Assembly (NCBI GenBank): GCA_012514255.1
Contig: JAAZAP010000041.1
Coordinates: forward strand, 1 to 8,831
Reading direction: 5' to 3'
Source of the DNA: Bacteroidales bacterium
GTDB taxonomy: Bacteria > Bacteroidota > Bacteroidia > Bacteroidales > VadinHA17
Length of the DNA stretch: 8,831 bases
Shown here: one piece after another, positions 1 through 5,313 of the stretch
How positions within the stretch are numbered: position 1 is the first letter of the stretch
How the letters are laid out: every line of letters starts with the position of its first letter
Program-made: the position numbers and the translations under genes
Notes under the pieces: generated by a model
Seen by the model: only the letters and a program-made list of their open reading frames with translations
What the model was told of the DNA's origin: nothing
Database searches by the model: none

Positions 1-408
1 AAGTGCCTGGTATACTTCACCACGTCACTGCGGTCAAACGAGATGATGATGCTCAAGCTCAAGAACTCCAAATGGATACGTGATTACGAATTCTCATCTG
101 ATCTGCTTGAGGAAGCCACAATAGAAAACAGGCAGGCTATTGAGATGGCCAAGATATACAGTGACATTCAGAGCGGGATGATGGATGCATTTGCCTCTGT
201 GATATCCAACAATCTGAGCATAGTGATGAAGTCTCTCACCATTGTTACCATTATCCTGATGGTGCCTACGCTGGTTGCCAGTTTCTATGGCATGAATGTC
301 CCCAACATGCTTGAGAACAACATGATGGCATTCTGGCTTATCCTCGGTGGTTCACTGATTCTGTCATTCCTCGGGGTGCTTCTGCTCAGAAGGATGAAAT
401 GGATGTAG
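1..408 (+). CDS. corA: CorA family divalent cation channel, C-terminal part (5' truncated by window)
   Basis: The reading frame is open from the first base, so the gene begins upstream; 135 C-terminal residues are visible. CorA proteins form homopentameric inner-membrane channels for Mg2+ (and sometimes Co2+, Ni2+ or Zn2+). The diagnostic signature is present: a long helix rich in charged residues and Met (about residues 40-74), a first membrane helix (about 75-96) ending in Tyr-Gly-Met-Asn (GMN at 97-99, the selectivity loop), an acidic/Asn periplasmic loop, a second membrane helix (about 109-129), and a short basic tail. This is the normal end of the family. The missing N-terminal cytoplasmic domain is expected to be roughly 180-220 residues. 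An internal ATG at position 43 is not a plausible start because it falls inside the stalk helix region. The gene lies 28 bases upstream of trkH on the same strand and may be co-transcribed with it. Metal specificity cannot be read from this part. Confidence 0.88.
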   Translation, partial: KCLVYFTTSLRSNEMMMLKLKNSKWIRDYEFSSDLLEEATIENRQAIEMAKIYSDIQSGMMDAFASVISNNLSIVMKSLTIVTIILMVPTLVASFYGMNVPNMLENNMMAFWLILGGSLILSFLGVLLLRRMKWM

Positions 409-436
409 CAGGCGCCAACTGATCTCCATCGCCGGG

Positions 437-1882
437 ATGACAAGCATAAACCTGAATTCAATTATTAAGCTGGCAGGCCTGATTATGATTATAATCGGCT
501 GTTCATTTCTGTCATGCATTCCCGTTGCACTACTTTACTCGGAGAGCATCAGGCCCTTTGTCTTTTCAGCGCTGACAGCCGGTCTGCCGGGCCTGCTTTT
601 CTTTAAGCTTACCCCGGGGTCAATCAGGGACAAGATAAGCACGAAAGAGGGTTACCTTAATGTGGCGATCTCATGGATCCTTCTGGCACTGCTTGGTACG
701 CTGCCCTATCTCTTCAGTGAATCGGTGTCAGGATTTATCAATGCATTTTTTGAATCAATGTCAGGCTTTACCACTACGGGAGCTACTGTTATAGGCAACG
801 TTGAGGTTCTGCCGAGGTCAATACTCTTCTGGCGCAGCCTGACCCACTGGATAGGCGGCGTCGGGGTTATCCTGCTTGTGATTGTGATTCTTCCGAACAT
901 GAAAGCTGGTGGGTACCACCTCTTCACCCTGGAGTCATCAATGAAACAGAAGATACTGCCAAAGACAAGATCAATAGCTTCAACCATACTGATCATCTAT
1001 CTTACGATGACTATTCTTGAGGTGGTACTTTTGCGACTGGGCGACATGAACCTGTTTGACAGCATATGCCACACTTTTGCCACCGTGGCCACCGCCGGCT
1101 TCTCAACCAGGAATACAAGCATCTCAGAATATTCTCCTTATATTCAGTATGTTATTGGAATTTTCATGTTCCTTGGAGGTATCAGCTATATTGTCTATTA
1201 CCTCCTGGTGAAACGGGAGTTCAGAAAGATCGCATCATTTGAAGAAGTGTGGTTTTACTTCTTTTTTGTTACTGCTGCCGTGTCTATTGTTACATTTATT
1301 CTTTATACGGGAACGGAACGCAATCTTGCCCTTTCGTTCAGGCACAGCTTCTTCCAGGTGATCTCTCAGATAACGGGTACCGGTTTTGCCACCACAGACT
1401 ACATGCTATGGCCCCAGGCTGGCTGGTTCCTGATGATTCTTCTCATGCCCGCCGGAGGATGCACCGGTTCAACCACGGGAGGCATGAAGATGGCCAGGCA
1501 CCTGATAGCCCTGCGCAATCTGAAGGTGGTCTTCAGGAGATTTCAGCATCATCATGCAGTTATACCAATCAAACTTAATGACAGGATTATTCCTGACAAT
1601 CTGAATATTACAATCCTCTCATTCATTCTTCTCTACCTGGCTCTCGCTTTTATCGGTATGCTTGCAATTCACTTTACCGGCGTTCCACTCATTGAGGCTG
1701 TGGGAGCCAGTGTCAGCGCAATCAGCAATGTAGGGCCGGGACTGGGGGCATCAGGCAACTTTGGTCATTACAACTCGTTCACGGGGAGTGCAAAAATGAT
1801 CATGGCCGCGCTGATGGTGACTGGCCGTCTTGAGATCTTTACCATCCTTGCCCTGTTCACAAGATCATTCTGGAAGAACTGA
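437..1882 (+). CDS. trkH: TrkH-type potassium uptake membrane subunit
   Basis: Inner-membrane pore protein of the Trk/Ktr potassium uptake system, which usually works with a cytoplasmic NAD/ATP-binding TrkA ring. The 481-residue length matches full-length TrkH. The four pore-loop repeats of the superfamily can be followed: FTTTGAT (about 111-117), TVATAGFST (216-224), QITGTGFATT (311-320) and SNVGPGLG (430-437). Each places the selectivity-filter glycine between membrane helices. Other family landmarks are HWIGGVGV (137-144), the GCTGSTTGGMK stretch (341-351, the region of the intramembrane gating loop in TrkH) and GRLE (463-466) near the C terminus. About ten hydrophobic helices are evident. 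The ATG at 437 fits the family start (a short polar segment, then the first helix); no strong Shine-Dalgarno precedes it. No trkA is visible here; it could lie upstream of corA or elsewhere. The gene converges with murU, leaving 43 bases between the stop codons. Confidence 0.95.
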   Translation: MTSINLNSIIKLAGLIMIIIGCSFLSCIPVALLYSESIRPFVFSALTAGLPGLLFFKLTPGSIRDKISTKEGYLNVAISWILLALLGTLPYLFSESVSGFINAFFESMSGFTTTGATVIGNVEVLPRSILFWRSLTHWIGGVGVILLVIVILPNMKAGGYHLFTLESSMKQKILPKTRSIASTILIIYLTMTILEVVLLRLGDMNLFDSICHTFATVATAGFSTRNTSISEYSPYIQYVIGIFMFLGGISYIVYYLLVKREFRKIASFEEVWFYFFFVTAAVSIVTFILYTGTERNLALSFRHSFFQVISQITGTGFATTDYMLWPQAGWFLMILLMPAGGCTGSTTGGMKMARHLIALRNLKVVFRRFQHHHAVIPIKLNDRIIPDNLNITILSFILLYLALAFIGMLAIHFTGVPLIEAVGASVSAISNVGPGLGASGNFGHYNSFTGSAKMIMAALMVTGRLEIFTILALFTRSFWKN

Positions 1883-1925
1883 GCCGGTTACCGGGTGCAA
1901 TCAATCCGGGTCTGGTTTTGCCCTT

Positions 1926-2663
1926 TCACTCTGCTGAGTCAGGGCCCATGCCGGCCAGGTGAGCCCTGATCTTTTCAAGACTCCGGGGTGTGCCGCAATC
2001 AAACCAGTAACCGTAGTCATGCAGGAATGTCATTATAGGATGCCCCTTTGCCAGGATGAGATAGAGCGAGGTCAGCGAATAGATTCCCTCCTGCATAAGG
2101 TTGAAGATGGAGGGTGAGAGTACCTGGATCCCTGAAAAGCCAACCTCTTCGAGCTTCCTGCTGCTCTCAACAGTGATGATCTCCTCTTTGGTGGCATTGT
2201 TGCGCCATCCACGCAGTCGGCCCGAGTTGTCAGCCAGGAGCATCCTGTTCCCGGGCCTGTGCCTGACGGCCAGCGTTGCCAGCGCATTCGTTTCAAGATG
2301 TTGGCGGTACATGCCTTCAAGATCGAGATCGGTGAATTCATCCACGTTATGGGCAAGGAAAGGTTTATCATCAAAGAAGTCGCGAGCCTTATAGAGACCT
2401 CCTGCCGTATCAAGCAGTTCATCGCTCTCGTCAGAAACGGTGATCCTGTACCCCCCGACCCGCAGTCTTTCTATCTCATCAAGCATCTGGTCAGGGTGGT
2501 GATGGATATTGACCAGCAGGTCATCAAATCCTGCCCTGACAAGCTTTTCTGCTGTAAGCTCAAGCATGGTTCTGCCGTTGATGTCAGCCAGCGCCTTGGG
2601 TATTGTACGTGTAAGCTCGCCGAGTCTTGTACCCAGGCCGGCAGCAAAGATCATTGCTTTCAT
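1926..2663 (-). CDS. murU: MurU-like sugar-1-phosphate nucleotidyltransferase (probable MurNAc-alpha-1-phosphate uridylyltransferase)
   Basis: Cytoplasmic 245-residue single-domain nucleotidyltransferase of the NTP_transferase superfamily. In the MurU branch the reaction is MurNAc-alpha-1-P + UTP to UDP-MurNAc + PPi, the last step of the AmgK-MurU salvage route. Visible motifs are the N-terminal nucleotide-binding signature FAAGLGTRLGELTRTIPKAL (residues 6-25, with Arg13 and Lys23), LLDTAGGLYKA (83-93, compare ETGGGIFKA in Pseudomonas MurU as I recall it), NVD (106-108, the metal-binding Asp, in place of the more usual NGD), GFSGIQVLSP (175-184) and YWFDCGTP (219-226). There is no left-handed beta-helix acyltransferase domain, which argues against GlmU and fits MurU length. 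The ATG lies 2 bases after the stop of the kinase gene, so the two are translationally linked. The substrate is inferred from that partner; by sequence alone another sugar-1-phosphate remains possible. Confidence 0.85.
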   Translation of the reverse strand: MKAMIFAAGLGTRLGELTRTIPKALADINGRTMLELTAEKLVRAGFDDLLVNIHHHPDQMLDEIERLRVGGYRITVSDESDELLDTAGGLYKARDFFDDKPFLAHNVDEFTDLDLEGMYRQHLETNALATLAVRHRPGNRMLLADNSGRLRGWRNNATKEEIITVESSRKLEEVGFSGIQVLSPSIFNLMQEGIYSLTSLYLILAKGHPIMTFLHDYGYWFDCGTPRSLEKIRAHLAGMGPDSAE

Positions 2664-2665
2664 GG

Positions 2666-4078
2666 TCAGAAGGCAGTGTGTTTAACGGTCACCTCAACAC
2701 CCGGCATTGCAGAGAGCATTGATGCCACCCTTTCGGCACACCATACCGAGCGGTGCTGTCCGCCCACACAGCCAAAGGAGACATGAATGTCGAGTATCCC
2801 TTTTCTCCTCATCATAGGCAGAGAATTCCTTACAATGTTGGTACAATCGCCTGCAAATGCTACTGCCTCATCATCATTATTGAAGAACTCTGTCACTTCC
2901 TGATCAAGCCCCGTGAGATCACTCAGTTCAGCTACCGTAACGGGATTTCTCAGACCCCGGCAATCGAAGACAAATCCACTGCCACTGTCATAGTTAACTG
3001 ATCTTCCCTTGACATATGAGAAACTTTCAAGGTATATCCTTACCAGGTCCTGGTAGTGTTCCAGGATGCGGTATTTGCGCTGAAGCGGCACGGCCAGGGA
3101 AGCTTTCCTGAGCTCGGGGAGGTCTGCCTGCACTGCGCCGCTCTCCAGCAGCTCATTCATCAGTTCAACCGCTGGCACGATGCTCTCATTGAAGGTGGGT
3201 TTGTTTTCATGCAATCCCCTGAAGCCGAATGCCCCCAGAGCCTGCATCAGCCTAATGAGCGTGAAGGCGCCCTGGTACATCTCAATTGACTCCCTGGGCC
3301 TGCCTGTTGCAGCCGAAAAGAGATCAAGATGGCGGTCAATTGTGATCTTCCTGATCTTTTCAGGTATGTAGGCCTTGGCATCATATACAAGGGAAGCTAT
3401 ATCATACTGTGGCGCACCCAACCTGCCTCCCTGGTAATCAATATACCACGGCTTCCCGTCACGGAGCATTATGTTGGCCGTCTGGAAATCGCGGAAGAGA
3501 AAGTATTCCTGGCCTGCATCCAGAAGGAAGCGGGTGAGTATCTCAAAATCACGCTCCAGCCTCGTCTCATTGAATGGGGCACCTATTAGTTTGAGGAACA
3601 TGTACTTATAGTAGTTCATGTCCCACACTATACTCTGCCTGTCAAAGCTCCTGTGAGGATAGCACAGCGAAAGATCCAGTCCTTTTATACCTTCGGTCTG
3701 TATCCTGACAAGGTCGGCAGCAATTGTAAGGAAAAGATTTTCCGTCTCCTCATTGAACCGTTCCTCGTCAGAGCGACGGGCGAGCCAGGTAAAAAGGTTA
3801 GTATCGCCAAGATCCTCAATAAAATAAATCTTCTCTTCCGGATAATAGACATACACCTCCGGTACCGGCAGGCCTTTTGACCTGAAGTGGTTGGAAAATC
3901 CCACGAAGGCTTCGTTCTCTTCCCTGCTGGGATTCCATGCGCCAATGACCTGGTCCTCACGGCATATAAGCCTGAAATAAATCCTGTCAGACCCTGACTG
4001 GGGCAGTCGTGTTATAATCTCGGGAGGCGAACCCTTCCAGTGCCCGAAAGCCTGTTCTATCTGTGTTCTTATATCCAT
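2666..4078 (-). CDS. amgK: AmgK-like amino-sugar anomeric kinase fused to a RapZ C-terminal domain
   Basis: A 470-residue cytoplasmic protein in two parts. Residues 1 to about 320 are an aminoglycoside/choline-kinase (APH) fold. QSGSDRIYFRL (27-37) is the glycine-rich start, VIGAWN (44-49) the nucleotide-binding strand, IEDLGDTNL (87-95) the hinge, RDFQTAN (196-202) carries the catalytic Asp197 and Asn202, and IDYQGGRLGAPQYDIASL (213-230) carries the metal-binding Asp214. The His usual two residues before the catalytic Asp is Phe195. AmgK in Pseudomonas phosphorylates MurNAc or GlcNAc at C1; pairing with a MurU-like gene supports that role here. Residues about 347-470 match the C-terminal domain of RapZ: ESFSYVKG (351-358), VFDCRGLRNP (370-379), TGLDQEV (389-395), FGCVGGQHRSV (435-445) and a final VTVKH (463-467). 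The P-loop NTPase domain of canonical RapZ is absent. The start is 1 base after the nagX stop (TGA-A-ATG). I recall similar fusions in other Bacteroidetes, often annotated only as phosphotransferase or RapZ. Substrate and tail function are inferred. Confidence 0.87.
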   Translation of the reverse strand: MDIRTQIEQAFGHWKGSPPEIITRLPQSGSDRIYFRLICREDQVIGAWNPSREENEAFVGFSNHFRSKGLPVPEVYVYYPEEKIYFIEDLGDTNLFTWLARRSDEERFNEETENLFLTIAADLVRIQTEGIKGLDLSLCYPHRSFDRQSIVWDMNYYKYMFLKLIGAPFNETRLERDFEILTRFLLDAGQEYFLFRDFQTANIMLRDGKPWYIDYQGGRLGAPQYDIASLVYDAKAYIPEKIRKITIDRHLDLFSAATGRPRESIEMYQGAFTLIRLMQALGAFGFRGLHENKPTFNESIVPAVELMNELLESGAVQADLPELRKASLAVPLQRKYRILEHYQDLVRIYLESFSYVKGRSVNYDSGSGFVFDCRGLRNPVTVAELSDLTGLDQEVTEFFNNDDEAVAFAGDCTNIVRNSLPMMRRKGILDIHVSFGCVGGQHRSVWCAERVASMLSAMPGVEVTVKHTAF

Positions 4079-4079
4079 T

Positions 4080-5207
4080 TCAGAATTTAATGATTATCTT
4101 TTTCCTGTAGAGAATGTAGCCGAATGCCCAGACTATCAGTACCTGGATTATGGCAAACAGGAGGCTGGCCAGTTTCTGCTCCTCAAACAGGGGGCTGCAT
4201 ATGTTGTTAAAGATCCATTTATACAGTGTTGAATCGCCTATCTTGATGTTCAGCATAGTCTTTGTCCATATCCCTGCCAGTAGGTAGGTAAAGAGCGCAT
4301 TTATTCCAAATGTGTTGAAGAAACCTGTCCAGCCTTTCAGGTTCCACATATCAATGATAATAAAGAGGATCGCCAGTATCACCATCCCGATGCCACCGGC
4401 ATAAAGCACGTACGAGCTGGTCCACAGCGGTTTGTTGATGGGGAAGTATTGTCCCCAGAGGAGTCCCGCGCCTATCAGCAGTATGCCGGTAAAGGTGAGC
4501 CAGCCCGGAGTCTTCCATGTCTTGCCGCTGCTGCCTATGAGTCCTCCGGCCATGAATCCAAGCAGCACCGTGGCGGTGGCAGGCAGTGTGCTGAGCAATC
4601 CTTCCGGGTCAAACGGTATGCCGAAGCCTTTATAGAGATGATTTTCTCCCAGGAGGGCAATGTCAACCGTGCGGGCGTAGTTACCCTCGAGTGAATAGGG
4701 ATCCGCACCTCCCATGAAGTACATCAATGCCCAGTACCCGAACAGGATGACTGAGGCTGCTATCCAGATATAGTTACGCCTTACTATCAATACTATCACT
4801 GCACCCAATCCCCACGCCAGCGCAATCCGCTGCAGCACTCCCATTATCCTGAGAGTGCTGTAGTCACGAGCAAAGAGGGGAAAGATGTTCAGGAACAGTC
4901 CTGCCGCAAAGATGAGCAGCACCCTTCTGATAATCCTTACCAACGAAGGCCCTGAGAAGGCGAAGTTATATTTGCGAAGCGAATAGAACATCGCAACCCC
5001 TGAAATAAAAAGGAATGAGGGGAAAACGAGGTCTGTAGGAGTACATCCATGCCACGAGGCATGCCTCAGGGGAGCATAGACATGACTCCAAGTACCGGGA
5101 GTGTTCACTATTATCATGAATGCCACCGTCATGCCCCTGAATACGTCGAGAGACATCAGGCGTGCCGACTTGCCGGCACTTTTTCCGGAACTCTTTGATG
5201 TTGCCAT
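4080..5207 (-). CDS. nagX: NagX-like multipass membrane protein, heparan-alpha-glucosaminide N-acetyltransferase family (COG4299/DUF5009 type)
   Basis: An integral inner-membrane protein of 375 residues with about ten hydrophobic helices. It is related to the lysosomal acetyltransferase HGSNAT, which moves acetyl groups across the membrane onto glucosamine. Family landmarks are SLDVFRGMTVA (residues 19-29), PLRHASWHGCTPTDLVFPSFLF (46-67, with His49 aligned by eye to the His of HGSNAT's HASWNG stretch), GVLQRIAL (123-130), DPEGLLSTLPA (200-210) and FPINKPLWTSSYVL (255-268). I chose the ATG at 5207: the frame extends upstream to a TTG at 5270, but family members begin a few basic residues before SLDVFRG, and the extension would cover the putative promoter region. 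It is the first gene of the operon; its stop is 1 base before the kinase start. Bacterial homologues recur in amino-sugar utilisation clusters, so it could acetylate, transport or otherwise handle GlcN, GlcNAc or MurNAc. The family is clear; the activity is unproven. Confidence 0.85.
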   Translation of the reverse strand: MATSKSSGKSAGKSARLMSLDVFRGMTVAFMIIVNTPGTWSHVYAPLRHASWHGCTPTDLVFPSFLFISGVAMFYSLRKYNFAFSGPSLVRIIRRVLLIFAAGLFLNIFPLFARDYSTLRIMGVLQRIALAWGLGAVIVLIVRRNYIWIAASVILFGYWALMYFMGGADPYSLEGNYARTVDIALLGENHLYKGFGIPFDPEGLLSTLPATATVLLGFMAGGLIGSSGKTWKTPGWLTFTGILLIGAGLLWGQYFPINKPLWTSSYVLYAGGIGMVILAILFIIIDMWNLKGWTGFFNTFGINALFTYLLAGIWTKTMLNIKIGDSTLYKWIFNNICSPLFEEQKLASLLFAIIQVLIVWAFGYILYRKKIIIKF

Positions 5208-5313
5208 ATTTGCGTATTGATCCGGTAAAAATAGCAAAATGAAGCCAATCAACCGGGAAAAGAATAACAAAGAAAAATGCTAATTTTGATTCCGTCTATA
5301 ATCATCCCATCCA
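5208..5313. promoter_or_regulatory. Divergent intergenic region between nagX-amgK-murU and the GH3 fusion gene
   Basis: These 106 bases are AT-rich and are the only non-coding spacer between two outward-facing units of apparently related function, so promoters for both directions should lie here. A plus-strand -7 candidate is listed separately. For the minus strand I see only a weak candidate, TTTCTTTG (5275-5268 read in reverse, one mismatch to TAnnTTTG), with no convincing -33 partner. No obvious operator palindrome or riboswitch-like structure was found by eye. Confidence 0.5.
5281..5288 (+). promoter_or_regulatory. Candidate Bacteroidota -7 promoter element for the GH3 fusion gene
   Basis: TAATTTTG matches the Bacteroidetes sigma-ABfr -7 consensus TAnnTTTG exactly and sits 25 bases before the ATG at 5314, which would give a short leader of about 20 bases. 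No TTTG -33 box is seen at the expected distance, so the assignment is tentative. Confidence 0.4.

Noticed and set aside
1883..1925. Possible terminator between the converging trkH and murU genes
   Set aside because: Only a 4-bp CCGG/CCGG pairing with an 11-base loop and a 4-base T run were found; too weak to call.
2259..2786. 175-codon plus-strand frame opposite murU and the kinase tail
   Set aside because: It crosses the boundary of two minus-strand genes with clear family motifs and has no protein-family character of its own.
5208..5270. N-terminal extension of the NagX-like protein to a TTG start at 5270
   Set aside because: The extension would add 21 hydrophobic residues before the conserved family start and overlap the promoter region; the ATG at 5207 fits family length.
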